Shown in pieces: positions 1 to 7,649 of a DNA stretch of 51,353 nucleotides. The stretch is from positions 1-51,353 of the forward strand of contig SFMO01000190.1 of the NCBI GenBank assembly GCA_004554385.1. The letters are read 5' to 3'. The notes below the pieces were generated by a model. The model had not been told where the DNA came from, searched no databases, and saw only the letters and a list, made by a program, of their open reading frames with translations. Source of the stretch: Ruminococcus flavefaciens (GTDB taxonomy: Bacteria > Bacillota > Clostridia > Oscillospirales > Ruminococcaceae). Every line of letters starts with the position of its first letter. Position 1 is the first letter of the stretch. Position numbers and translations under genes: made by a program.

Positions 1-51
1 AAACTCGATGGAATGTCACCTGTTGAATACCGTCTTGCCAAAGCTGCATAA
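1..51 (+). CDS. IS3-family transposase OrfB, C-terminal fragment (partial)
   Basis: Only 16 residues and the TAA stop are visible, in the frame beginning at base 1. They read LDGMSPVEYRL and a few more residues. This matches the (S/T)PxxYR tail that ends the rve (DDE integrase) domain of IS3-family OrfB proteins. The catalytic DDE residues would lie upstream of the window. Identification rests on this short tail plus the inverted-repeat-like sequence that follows it. An overlapping reading frame from base 8 has no ribosome-binding site and spans the IS end, so it is not a gene. Confidence 0.6.
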   Translation, partial: KLDGMSPVEYRLAKAA

Positions 52-137
52 AGCAACAAAGCGACCAAGCTTTGTCGCTTTGTCGCTTTGCATAAATTTT
101 CTTTTAAATCTTTGTCTAACTTTTTGGGGTCAGTTCA
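1..137 (+). mobile_element. 3' end of an IS3-family insertion sequence
   Basis: The left edge holds the last codons of a transposase, then a short hairpin (arms 57-65 and 74-82) and a terminal inverted-repeat-like segment at 113-137 (starts TGTCTAACTTTTT, ends CAGTTCA). IS3-family ends typically read TG...CA and often carry such a T-rich tract next to GTTCA, so the element probably ends at base 137. The left end lies outside the window, so length, intactness and target duplication cannot be judged. The element stops 44 bp from the stop codon of the next gene without disrupting it. Confidence 0.7.
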
Positions 138-180
138 GAAAAAGCGGGGCTTATTTTCGTGATATGTTAATCTTGTACTG

Positions 181-1032
181 TTATTCTGTCTGTGATCTCA
201 GAACTACCTCAGCTCTGCTTTCCATGATGGAGTCTTCATATATGACATTACCGATACTGTCAGCGATTATTCTTCCCGACCGCGGATTCTTTACGGAATC
301 GATATTCCCTTTTATTTCCGCCTCTACATCGGAATACTCAAATGAAAGGTCACAGTTCTCCATTTCACAGTCGATGAGCTTGAGATCCCTGCAGTAGCAA
401 AGAGGCTGAGTGCCGATTATTCTGCATCTTACAAGTGTAAGTCCCTCAGAGAACCAGGCAAGATACTCCCCCTTCACAACAGAATCAATTACAGTGACAT
501 TTTTGGAATGCCAGAATGCGTCTTTTGTGTCGAGATCAGAATTTCGTATGACCATATTCTCCACATACTGAAAAGAGTACTTGCCCTTGAATCCGATATG
601 ATCCAGCTCTATATTTTTGGCGTCCAGAAAAATATACTCCGATATGATGCTGCTGTCGGAAATACATGTATTATTGGTTTTCCAGCCGAATTCAGAAGAA
701 TCTATCATGCATTTCCTGATAACAGTGCCATTGCACTCACGCAGAGCTTTAATGCCTCGTATCTCCGTGTTTTCGATGTTACCTCCGTCGGAATACCAGA
801 GTGGAGCCCTTGTCTTTTCGTCAAGCCGTGAATTTCTCAGCTCATACTTCCTTGCATGCCAGACCGGATACCGCAGCGAGAATGTACAGCCATCAACAAT
901 GATGTTCCTTGTCTCCTTGAGGACTGATTCACCGTCCGCAGGGCCTGCAAAGGTACAGTCCTTCACAATAGTATCCCTGATGTTGTATAAGGCTCTTTCA
1001 CTATCAAAAGTCTTGTTCTCAATCAGATTCAT
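181..1032 (-). CDS. DUF3737 family protein (right-handed beta-helix)
   Basis: The 283-residue protein has no signal peptide or membrane segment. It is built almost entirely from short repeats such as NIIVDGCTF, NIENTEI and NMVIRNSDL, with an Asn, Asp or Cys every 20-25 residues, the pattern of a pectate-lyase-like beta-helix. The opening (MNLIENKTFDSERALY) and the repeat style match the DUF3737 family, common in gut Firmicutes; its function is unknown. The ATG at 1032 is preceded by GGAAGGA. A sigma-A promoter lies about 85 bp upstream and the gene appears monocistronic. I infer a cytoplasmic protein. A sugar-binding or isomerase-like role would be speculation. Confidence 0.85.
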   Translation of the reverse strand: MNLIENKTFDSERALYNIRDTIVKDCTFAGPADGESVLKETRNIIVDGCTFSLRYPVWHARKYELRNSRLDEKTRAPLWYSDGGNIENTEIRGIKALRECNGTVIRKCMIDSSEFGWKTNNTCISDSSIISEYIFLDAKNIELDHIGFKGKYSFQYVENMVIRNSDLDTKDAFWHSKNVTVIDSVVKGEYLAWFSEGLTLVRCRIIGTQPLCYCRDLKLIDCEMENCDLSFEYSDVEAEIKGNIDSVKNPRSGRIIADSIGNVIYEDSIMESRAEVVLRSQTE

Positions 1033-1115
1033 TCCTTCCGACTCCTCTGTTCTGCGGCTGATACAGCCGAAAATTTTCCTGAATTATTCACGCTCTTATA
1101 GACTATGTCTTTATA

Positions 1116-1144
1116 ATTCTAACATATTTCTCCCCCTCAGTCAA
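1116..1144 (-). promoter_or_regulatory. Sigma-A promoter of the DUF3737 gene
   Basis: On the minus strand TTGACT (1144-1139) and TAGAAT (1121-1116) are separated by 17 bp. A TG dinucleotide one base before the -10 box makes it an extended -10 promoter. The spacing and both hexamers are close to consensus. Confidence 0.75.
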
Positions 1145-1221
1145 TCCCCGACATATGCAGATGCACTCCCCTGCCAACAGCATATCCGCATTTTTCAGCT
1201 GATAACATCGCAATTTTAGGG

Positions 1222-1251
1222 TAGACTTTGAGCTTTCAGCTGTGATATAAT
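1222..1251 (+). promoter_or_regulatory. Promoter of the YczE-like gene
   Basis: A perfect TATAAT at 1246-1251 is preceded by TG at 1243-1244 (extended -10). The best -35 is TAGACT at 1222-1227 with an 18-bp spacer. The start codon is 36 bp downstream. Confidence 0.65.
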
Positions 1252-1287
1252 CATTCAGATAAATTTATTCAGAAAAGAGAAGAAAAC

Positions 1288-1953
1288 ATGAAAAAAAGAA
1301 TCATTATGTCCATCCTTGGAGTCATGACAGGAGCTGTCAGCGTAGCAATATTCAAAATGGCAGCCTTCGGTGTTGATCCCTTCCAGTCCTTTATGAGCGG
1401 TATCAGTAAGCTCATCCCCATCAGCTTCGGCACTCTGTATGTCATAGTCAATGCAGTCCTGCTGACGTTCAGCCTTATTTTTGACCGTCACTACATAGGT
1501 ATCGCGACCTTTATCAATCTCTTCCTGCTTGGATATGTCACGGAATACTCCTACAAGTTCCTGCAGTGGGTCGTTCCCGAGCCATCTATGCCCCTCCGCA
1601 TAGCATTCCTAATTGTTGGTATAGTCATTATCTGTATCGGCTCATCGCTGTATATAACCGCAGACCTCGGCGTCTCAACCTATGACGCAGTAGCACTTAT
1701 TATGGCAAATAAATGGAAGATAGGCAAATTCAAGTTCATCCGCGTATGCACGGACCTTTGCTGCGTTATCCTCGGAACTGTCATGTTCATCGCAGGCGGC
1801 GGACATATTAAAGAAATTCCCACTATCGCAGGTATCGGCACCATAATAACTGCATTCTTTATGGGACCGCTGATAGAGTTTTTCAACGTTCATCTTGCAC
1901 GTAAAATACTCAGCAGCAATTCCGATACACAAGCAGGTGAACACAAAATATAA
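1288..1953 (+). CDS. YczE/YyaS-type integral membrane protein
   Basis: The 221-residue protein is mostly hydrophobic, with about five transmembrane stretches (roughly 5-27, 45-65, 72-92, 103-125 and 150-200). Its opening resembles the YczE/YyaS family of small membrane proteins: a GAVSVAIFKMAAFGVDPFQS segment, then FGTLYVIVNAVLL and a repeated GxSLYITADLGVSTYD. Both halves carry an (A/D)xGVxxxD motif, suggesting an internal duplication. The family is unassigned biochemically; YczE of Bacillus is linked to lipopeptide production. The gene is alone between the divergent DUF3737 gene and the LRR-dockerin gene. The start follows a weak purine-rich site (AAGAGAAGAAAAC). Confidence 0.8.
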   Translation: MKKRIIMSILGVMTGAVSVAIFKMAAFGVDPFQSFMSGISKLIPISFGTLYVIVNAVLLTFSLIFDRHYIGIATFINLFLLGYVTEYSYKFLQWVVPEPSMPLRIAFLIVGIVIICIGSSLYITADLGVSTYDAVALIMANKWKIGKFKFIRVCTDLCCVILGTVMFIAGGGHIKEIPTIAGIGTIITAFFMGPLIEFFNVHLARKILSSNSDTQAGEHKI

Positions 1954-1975
1954 ACAAAAAATTCACAAGTCTGAG

Positions 1976-2004
1976 TTGACTAAATCAGCGATATATGGTA
2001 CAAT
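1976..2004 (+). promoter_or_regulatory. Strong sigma-A promoter of the LRR-dockerin gene
   Basis: TTGACT (1976-1981) and TACAAT (1999-2004) have a 17-bp spacer and a TG before the -10. The predicted start leaves a leader of about 95 nt before the ATG at 2105. Confidence 0.8.
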
Positions 2005-2014
2005 AAGAGGCAAG

Positions 2015-2054
2015 ATCTGCTGTCCGGTGCTTCATTGGGAGCATCACAGCAGAT
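2015..2054 (+). promoter_or_regulatory. Long hairpin at the 5' end of the LRR-dockerin mRNA
   Basis: ATCTGCTGT (2015-2023) pairs perfectly with ACAGCAGAT (2046-2054). GGTGCT pairs inside it with AGCATC (one G-U), leaving a CC bulge and an 8-nt loop. It begins only a few nucleotides after the predicted transcription start and no T-run follows, so it is not a terminator. An mRNA-stabilising 5' stem-loop is the simplest reading. Confidence 0.5.
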
Positions 2055-2104
2055 AATATAACAGACATTCATATTTCTTATCATAATAACAGGAGGGGTT
2101 CATT

Positions 2105-3238
2105 ATGAAAGCAAAAAAAATGATCTTAAGGACTGCATCACTCATAGCAGCCGCAGCACTGTCGGCAGTGATACCGCTTTCCGTACCGCAGGGAGTATTC
2201 ACCTCGTCTTCTCTTACAGCATATGCTGACGATTCATCAGGTGACCTCTATTACATCACAGAGGATGACCACGTTGTCATCACAGGCTGTAAAATGGAGG
2301 CTTCTTCCGTGGAGATACCTGCATCTATCGGCGGTCTGCCTGTAACAGTCATCAATGATTATGCATTCAATGGCTGCGAACTATCAAGCGTTAAGATCCC
2401 TGATTCCGTAAAGAGTATCGGAAACTGGTCATTCGCTATGTGTGCAAATCTCAAATCAGTTACTATCCCTGAAAGTGTTGAAAGTATCGGAATTCGCGCA
2501 TTTGAGTTATGTTCGGCACTGACAGAGGTGAATTTCCCAGATAAAATGATCGAGCTGTCATCAAGAGTATTCGACGATACTCCATGGATCGCCGAGCAGC
2601 GCAAGAAAGATCCTCTTGTAGTAATAAACGGTGACCTCATCGACGCTCAGACTGCTAAGGGAGACGTTGTTATCCCGTCAACTGTAAAGTATGTATCACC
2701 AAGCGCATTCCACCGCAATGAAAATATCACCTCAGTGGTATTTCCTTCAAGCGTAAAGCTGCTCAATGACAGCACTTTCTTCCAGTGCTCAAATCTCGTT
2801 TCAGCAGATGTAAGATATGTTACTTCCATCGACGGCTTTGCTTTTGCAGGCTGCAACAAGCTCACAGACGTAAAGCTCTCAGGCAAGCTGACATCTGTAA
2901 ACTCATATGCCTTCGCAGATAATACAGCAAAGGCTACTATCACAGTTTACGGAAGCAAATCCGACTGGGATAAAGTTGAAAAGCCCGATGATGACGAGTA
3001 TCTCAAAAATGCAAAGTATGTCTTCGACGAAAGCTCCGCCGGACCTGCTGATGATATTGCAGGTGACGTAAATTCAGACGGAGAATTCAATTCAGCCGAC
3101 CTCGTTCTCATGAGCAAATGGCTCCTCGGAACTCCCGGCACAGAGCTGAAGAACTGGAAGGCAGGAGACTTCATCAGCGACGACAAGCTTGATATATATG
3201 ATCTTGTTATGATGAGAAAGGCTCTCATAGCCAAATAA
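2105..3238 (+). CDS. Secreted BspA-type leucine-rich-repeat protein with C-terminal dockerin
   Basis: The 377-residue product begins with a long Sec signal (basic MKAKK, Ala-rich core, cleavage near residue 41 after LTAYA). Residues about 55-290 are LRR_5 repeats of about 22 residues (ADYAFNGCxLxSVKIPDSV type). The last 60 residues form a type I dockerin: a first repeat GDVNSDGEFNSADLVLMSKW and a second, degenerate one ending DKLDIYDLVMMRKAL. The second calcium loop (DFISDDKLD) lacks the usual DxNxDG spacing. Dockerins bind cohesins of scaffoldins in cellulosomes, so the protein is probably displayed on a cell-surface complex. AGGAGGGG lies 6 bp before the ATG. Expected role: adhesion or binding, not catalysis. 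Confidence 0.88.
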   Translation: MKAKKMILRTASLIAAAALSAVIPLSVPQGVFTSSSLTAYADDSSGDLYYITEDDHVVITGCKMEASSVEIPASIGGLPVTVINDYAFNGCELSSVKIPDSVKSIGNWSFAMCANLKSVTIPESVESIGIRAFELCSALTEVNFPDKMIELSSRVFDDTPWIAEQRKKDPLVVINGDLIDAQTAKGDVVIPSTVKYVSPSAFHRNENITSVVFPSSVKLLNDSTFFQCSNLVSADVRYVTSIDGFAFAGCNKLTDVKLSGKLTSVNSYAFADNTAKATITVYGSKSDWDKVEKPDDDEYLKNAKYVFDESSAGPADDIAGDVNSDGEFNSADLVLMSKWLLGTPGTELKNWKAGDFISDDKLDIYDLVMMRKALIAK

Positions 3239-3274
3239 TCATATACACATCAGCAATCAGACAGAATTAAATAC

Positions 3275-3302
3275 AACGCCTCCGACATCGGAGGCGTTTT
3301 TC
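3275..3302 (+). terminator. Rho-independent terminator after the LRR-dockerin gene
   Basis: The 11-bp arms AACGCCTCCGA and TCGGAGGCGTT (3275-3285/3288-3298) are followed by a T-run. Confidence 0.85.
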
Positions 3303-3318
3303 ATTTCAGGGTAAGCTT

Positions 3319-4218
3319 TCAGTTGATCTGCTGAAAACGCTCCTGAAGCTTTTCAAGAAACAGCTCTGCCGCAGGGGAGAATGCCTGATATTTCTTCCAG
3401 ATAAAATCCAGCCCCGAGGTCATTTTCGGCACAAGAGGTCTGAAGCAAAGCTCGCTTTCACCGCCTGTGCTGACTATACCGTCGATACCTACTGCATAGC
3501 CCACACCTGATCTCACCATAAGAGCAGCATTATACATAAGATTGAAGGTCGTGACTATATCGAGCTTTTCAAAGTCCTCTCCGAACCACTCAATAAAAGC
3601 ATTTCCCTCGCTCTTGGTGCTCAGCACCTGCCGTGAAAGTATCAGCGGCAGATCTACAAGATCAGCCCTTGCTATCCTTTTCTTTTTGGCAAGAGGTGCG
3701 TCCTTCCGCATTACTACTCCCCACCTGTCCTCGGCAGGCAGGTGGATACAGTCATATTTCGTAATATCGGCAGGCTGAACAAGTATACCGAAATCCAGAA
3801 GACCACGGTCAAGCCGCTCTGTCACATCGGCTTCATTTCCACTGTACAGGTGATAACGTATATCGGGATATTCCTTTCTCAGATCAGCGATAAGATCGGC
3901 GATAAGCCCGACCGCCAGAGTCTCGCCGCCGCCTATGTAAATATCACCTGCGACAGGCTTGTCCATTGACAGGAACTCCGCAGAGGTCTTGTCCACCATA
4001 GATACTATCTCCTCAGCTCTCTGACGGAAAATAAACCCCTCCTGTGTCAGCTTCATGCTGTGACTGCTTCGCATAAACAGCTTCTGCCCCAGCTCGTCCT
4101 CAAGGTCTCTTATCTGCCTTGACAGCGTAGGCTGAGTGATATGTAGCTGCTCTGCTGCGGCAGTGATGCTCCCCTCTCTTGCAATAGTGAGAAAATAGCG
4201 CAGAACACGTATTTCCAT
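3319..4218 (-). CDS. LysR-family transcriptional regulator
   Basis: The 299-residue product starts MEIRVLRYFLTIAREGSITA and carries the LysR winged helix-turn-helix (about residues 3-60: AAAEQLHITQPTLSRQIRDL). A periplasmic-binding-protein-like effector domain follows (about 90-295). A further in-frame ATG lies 19 codons upstream, but GGAGGTG directly precedes 4218 and the promoter -10 box lies within that extension, so 4218 is chosen. The gene diverges from the 4354-8285 operon, the usual geometry for a LysR regulator controlling its neighbours. The effector is unknown; the neighbours suggest a redox or small-organic-molecule signal. Confidence 0.92.
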   Translation of the reverse strand: MEIRVLRYFLTIAREGSITAAAEQLHITQPTLSRQIRDLEDELGQKLFMRSSHSMKLTQEGFIFRQRAEEIVSMVDKTSAEFLSMDKPVAGDIYIGGGETLAVGLIADLIADLRKEYPDIRYHLYSGNEADVTERLDRGLLDFGILVQPADITKYDCIHLPAEDRWGVVMRKDAPLAKKKRIARADLVDLPLILSRQVLSTKSEGNAFIEWFGEDFEKLDIVTTFNLMYNAALMVRSGVGYAVGIDGIVSTGGESELCFRPLVPKMTSGLDFIWKKYQAFSPAAELFLEKLQERFQQIN

Positions 4219-4246
4219 AATACACCTCCACGATAGATATATCAAT

Positions 4247-4275
4247 ATTATACTCCTTTGTGATATGCCTGTCAA
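4247..4275 (-). promoter_or_regulatory. Consensus sigma-A promoter of the lysR gene
   Basis: The minus strand reads TTGACA (4275-4270), 17 bp, TATAAT (4252-4247): perfect hexamers and spacing. The spacer ends in GGAG, as in the promoter at 10082-10110. It fixes the start at 4218. It lies back to back with the rightward promoter at 4303. Confidence 0.85.
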
Positions 4276-4302
4276 GCATATCTTGAATTGCTTATAAAGT
4301 AT

Positions 4303-4331
4303 TTGCTATTTCTCAAATTCTATGTTAGAAT
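4303..4331 (+). promoter_or_regulatory. Promoter of the operon divergent from lysR
   Basis: TTGCTA (4303-4308), 17 bp, TAGAAT (4326-4331), with TG at 4323-4324. The roughly 30-bp gap between the two divergent promoters is where a LysR protein would be expected to bind. I do not see one clear T-N11-A palindrome to name as the operator. Confidence 0.7.
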
Positions 4332-4353
4332 AAGATCACAGGAGGTGGCAGAC

Positions 4354-4578
4354 ATGAGAGACAATATGGAACAGGCAAGGATCCGCCGTAATCTTCTGGA
4401 CGCAGGAATGAATGAAGCCGACATCATCAGATGCATTGAGCTTCTTGACGAGAAGAAGTTCACAGAGCTTGAAAAGCTGCTTACAAAGCACAGGCTCGCT
4501 CTTCTTGACAGCGTTCATAAGTACAATGCACATATCGACTGTCTTGACTACTTCACCCACACGTTAAAAAGATCATGA
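4354..4578 (+). CDS. Small conserved-looking protein, unknown function
   Basis: The 74-residue product (MRDNMEQARIRRNLLDAGMN...) is charged and probably all-helical, with two helices around a central ELLDEKKFTELEKLLTKHR and an end CLDYFTHTLKRS. It has no signal peptide or membrane segment. GGAGGTGG lies 6 bp before the ATG at 4354; a longer frame from 4288 would begin before the promoter -10 box and is rejected. Small proteins with this layout sit beside LysR-type regulators and reductases in other Clostridia as I recall, but I cannot name a characterised family. First gene of the LysR-divergent operon. Confidence 0.65.
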   Translation: MRDNMEQARIRRNLLDAGMNEADIIRCIELLDEKKFTELEKLLTKHRLALLDSVHKYNAHIDCLDYFTHTLKRS

Positions 4579-4623
4579 TCAAACCGTTAAAGCTTTAAGT
4601 CATACTATCAAAGGAGTTATAAC

Positions 4624-5823
4624 ATGAAACTAATCAGTATTCCAATTACAAAAATGATGATATGTCTCTGCGCCGCATTACTCACAGGCTGCGGCAGTAC
4701 ACAGGGACAACAGGCACAAAACATCTCAGATCTGTCTGAAAGCTCGCCTGCCGAAACGACTTCACAAATGACATCTGCCGAAACGACTGTATCAGATCCT
4801 ACAGAAACAGGAGGAAAAGCTATGAATTATATGGAAGATCTCAAACTCACACAGGAATGGGACAAAACATTTCCCAAGTCAGACAAAGTAGACCACAAGA
4901 AGGTAACATTCCACAACAGATATGGTATCACTCTCGCAGCTGATATGTATATGCCCAAAAATGCAGACGGAAAGCTTCCTGCTGTAGCTGTATGCGGTCC
5001 GTTCGGTGCAGTCAAGGAGCAGTGCAGCGGTCTGTACGCCCAGACACTTGCAGAACGCGGATTTCTTACCATTGCATTTGACCCATCGTTCACAGGAGAG
5101 AGCGGCGGTCAGCCAAGATATATGGCTTCTCCCGATATAAATACCGAGGACTTCCAGTCAGCTGTTGATTTTCTCTCCGTCCAGGACAATGTTGACCCGG
5201 ACAGAATAGGTATCTGCGGCATCTGCGGCTGGGGCGGACTTTCCATAAACACAGCGGCAATAGATACACGTATAAAGGCTACAGTTGCCGTTACTATGTA
5301 TGATATGGCACGTGTGAACGCCAACGGCTACTTTGATTCAGAGGACAGCGAGGAAAAGCGCTACGAAAAGAAGCAGGCTCTCAACGCTCAGCGTATCAGC
5401 GATTATGCAAGCGGCGAATATGCCCTCGGCGGCGGAGTTGTTGATCCCCTTCCCGATGACGCACCTTTCTTTGTCAAGGACTACCACAGCTACTACAAGA
5501 CCGAGAGAGGCTATCACCCACGCTCACTCAATTCAAACGGCGGCTGGAACACTGTCGGCTGTATGTCATTTATGAACCAGCCCATCAACACCTACAGCAA
5601 TGAGATAAGAAGTGCAGTCCTCCTGATCCACGGTGACAAGGCTCACTCCTGCTATTTCAGCAAGGACGCCTATGCTGCAATGACAAAAGACAGCAAATAT
5701 GCTGACAACAAGGAGCTTCTCATTATTCCCGACGCTGTTCACACAGACCTCTATGACGGCGGCGAGAATAAGGTGATCCCGTTCGACAAGATCGAAAGCT
5801 TCTACAAAGAGAATCTCAAGTAA
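4624..5823 (+). CDS. Alpha/beta-hydrolase lipoprotein (dienelactone-hydrolase/YcjY-like)
   Basis: The signal ends in the lipobox LTGC (Cys23), followed by a Ser/Thr-rich linker to about residue 65, so the enzyme is probably anchored outside the membrane. The hydrolase fold spans about 90-399. It has an oxyanion-side segment VCGPFGAVKEQ, a nucleophile elbow GICGWGG with Cys201 where serine hydrolases have Ser, an acid candidate in LIHGDKAHS, and a His in PDAVHTDLYD. A Cys nucleophile is the pattern of dienelactone hydrolases and YcjY-like proteins. AAGGAG precedes the ATG. The substrate is probably an ester or lactone, and the next gene encodes an O-acetyltransferase. Confidence 0.85.
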   Translation: MKLISIPITKMMICLCAALLTGCGSTQGQQAQNISDLSESSPAETTSQMTSAETTVSDPTETGGKAMNYMEDLKLTQEWDKTFPKSDKVDHKKVTFHNRYGITLAADMYMPKNADGKLPAVAVCGPFGAVKEQCSGLYAQTLAERGFLTIAFDPSFTGESGGQPRYMASPDINTEDFQSAVDFLSVQDNVDPDRIGICGICGWGGLSINTAAIDTRIKATVAVTMYDMARVNANGYFDSEDSEEKRYEKKQALNAQRISDYASGEYALGGGVVDPLPDDAPFFVKDYHSYYKTERGYHPRSLNSNGGWNTVGCMSFMNQPINTYSNEIRSAVLLIHGDKAHSCYFSKDAYAAMTKDSKYADNKELLIIPDAVHTDLYDGGENKVIPFDKIESFYKENLK

Positions 5824-5847
5824 TATAACACAATGGAGGTAACAGCA

Positions 5848-6414
5848 ATGACAACACAGGAGTTCATCAGCTTTATGAACAGCGGCAGACAGGTCACAGC
5901 AGAGTGCGGAGTCCATCAGACCATGCATAAGCTCAGTCAAGATGCAATAAAAATAACTATGGAGATAAACAGCCGTTATCACACTCCCGATGAGATCAAT
6001 GAGCTGATGTCGCAGCTGATCGGTTCGCCTGTTGAAGTCGGGCTGTTCCCTCCCTTTTATACCGACTGCGGAAAAAACATACACCTCGGCAAGGGCGTAT
6101 TCATCAATGCCGGCTGTAAATTTCAGGATCAGGGCGGAATATATATCGGCGACGGCGCTCTGATCGGTCATAACACAGTTCTCGCCACACTGAATCACGG
6201 ACTTCTCCCCGAGGAGCGCCATGACCTTATACCCAAACCGATACACATAGGCAAAAACGTCTGGATAGGCTCGAATTCCACCATTCTTTCGGGAGTGACT
6301 ATCGGCGATAACGCTGTAATAGGCGCAGGCTCCGTGGTTACAAAGGATATCCCCGGAAACATGATCGCCGTGGGTTCTCCGGCAAAAGTGATAAGGAGTA
6401 TATATGATGAATAA
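5848..6414 (+). CDS. Sugar O-acetyltransferase (maltose/galactoside acetyltransferase type)
   Basis: The 188-residue product carries the N-terminal Mac segment and a left-handed beta-helix of hexapeptide repeats (IYIGDGALIGHNTVLATLNH, then GKNVWIGSNSTILSGVTIGD), ending AVGSPAKVI as in LacA/Maa enzymes. The catalytic His is in the LNHG stretch. GGAGGT at 5835-5840 sets the start at 5848; an ATG at 5833 overlaps that ribosome-binding site. The stop overlaps the next gene by 11 bp, indicating translational coupling. The enzyme moves acetyl from acetyl-CoA to a sugar hydroxyl in the cytoplasm. Acceptor specificity cannot be read. Confidence 0.9.
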   Translation: MTTQEFISFMNSGRQVTAECGVHQTMHKLSQDAIKITMEINSRYHTPDEINELMSQLIGSPVEVGLFPPFYTDCGKNIHLGKGVFINAGCKFQDQGGIYIGDGALIGHNTVLATLNHGLLPEERHDLIPKPIHIGKNVWIGSNSTILSGVTIGDNAVIGAGSVVTKDIPGNMIAVGSPAKVIRSIYDE

Positions 6415-7630
6415 GAAGTATAAATTATCAGCCACAGCTCTGATCACAGCGGCAATGCTCCTGTGCAGCGCCTGCGGAGCCTATGAGGAAAGCTCATCGG
6501 AAACACAGACACAAAGCAGTACCGCTCTGCTTACAACAGAGAAAGCCGCAGACAGTTCACTTTCCACAGCTCAGCCAGAAACAAAAGCAGCTGCAAGTGA
6601 AAACTCAATGAAGCTTACCGTCGGAGATACAGACTTTGATATTGCCCTTGAGAACAACGAGACCGTTTCCGCACTGAAGGAGCTTATGCCGCTTACGATA
6701 GATATGTCGGAGCTGAACGGCAACGAGAAGTACTATTACCTCGACACAGCTCTTCCTTCTGCGCCTGTCAAAGTCGGAAACATAAGCGCAGGCGATGTGA
6801 TGCTCTACGGAAATAACTGTCTTGTGGTATTTTACAAGAGCTTCTCTACAAGCTATTCCTACACAAAAATAGGCCATATCAGCGACACCTCAAAGCTTGA
6901 AAGTACCCTCGGAAGCGGTAGTATAAACGCTTCATTTTCAATGCCGAGCAATGAGCAAAGCGGAAATACTCTTGTAGCATATTTTTCAAGAACAGGCAAC
7001 ACCGAAAAAATAGCGGAACACCTTATTGAACTCACAGGTGCTGACAGTTATGTCATCAATGCGGCTATCCCCTATACAGACGCTGATATCAAGTATCAGG
7101 ACGACTCCTGCCGTGCTAACAAGGAACAGAATGACAAGTCGGTACGTCCGGAAATAGCTTCTCCGCTTTCCTCTATAGACAGCTACGATACCATTTTTCT
7201 CGGCTATCCAATATGGTGGGGGCAGGAGCCGCGCATCATCGACACCTTCCTTGAAAGCTTCGACTTTTCGGATAAGACAGTTATCCCCTTCTGCACCTCA
7301 GGCAGCAGTGGCATCACTGCAAGTGAAGCGAATATAAAAGCTCTCGTACCTATCGGAAAGCAGCTGAGCGGAAGACGTTTTTCAGCCTCTGCTTCTGAGA
7401 AGGAAGTATCCGACTGGCTCGGATCACTTGACATTCAGCTGAAAATTGATATAATATATACAGCTCAGGATCTTCGGGATCTCAGTGATTTTATCCTTGG
7501 CAAATCGGCAGACAGCGACCTTGAAGGCAAGGATTATGACCTTGACGGCGACGGCATATGGAGCTCATTTGACCTATGCCTTATGAGACAGAAGGTCAGA
7601 GTTCCCGATACCAAATCAGAAGCAATTTAG
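6404..7630 (+). CDS. Lipoprotein: cyclophilin-like domain + flavodoxin + dockerin-like tail
   Basis: The 408-residue product has a signal ending CSAC (Cys24, a relaxed lipobox) and a Ser/Thr linker to about 65. A cyclophilin-like domain (about 68-175, MKLTVGDTDFDIALENN... GDVMLYGNNCLVVFYKSFS) comes next. Then follows a flavodoxin-type FMN domain (about 187-342) with the phosphate loop SRTGNT at 195-200 and the IFLGYPIWWGQEP aromatic loop. Residues about 352-397 resemble a dockerin: DLRDLSDFILGK, then DLDGDGIWSSFDLCLMRQK with a good DxDGDG calcium loop; the first calcium loop is degenerate. Flavodoxin/cyclophilin-like fusions are known in gut Firmicutes. The dockerin-like end would place a flavoprotein on a surface complex. 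Confidence 0.8.
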   Translation: MMNKKYKLSATALITAAMLLCSACGAYEESSSETQTQSSTALLTTEKAADSSLSTAQPETKAAASENSMKLTVGDTDFDIALENNETVSALKELMPLTIDMSELNGNEKYYYLDTALPSAPVKVGNISAGDVMLYGNNCLVVFYKSFSTSYSYTKIGHISDTSKLESTLGSGSINASFSMPSNEQSGNTLVAYFSRTGNTEKIAEHLIELTGADSYVINAAIPYTDADIKYQDDSCRANKEQNDKSVRPEIASPLSSIDSYDTIFLGYPIWWGQEPRIIDTFLESFDFSDKTVIPFCTSGSSGITASEANIKALVPIGKQLSGRRFSASASEKEVSDWLGSLDIQLKIDIIYTAQDLRDLSDFILGKSADSDLEGKDYDLDGDGIWSSFDLCLMRQKVRVPDTKSEAI

Positions 7631-7649
7631 TCAGTAAAGGAGCATCGCA

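Noticed and set aside
617..1219. 200-codon rightward frame over the DUF3737 gene
   Set aside because: It crosses the DUF3737 promoter and start, has no ribosome-binding site, and is antisense to a family member.
5566..6447. 293-codon leftward frame opposite the acetyltransferase
   Set aside because: It mirrors the hexapeptide repeats of a well-supported gene; composition (His, Cys, Tyr rich) is that of a shadow frame.
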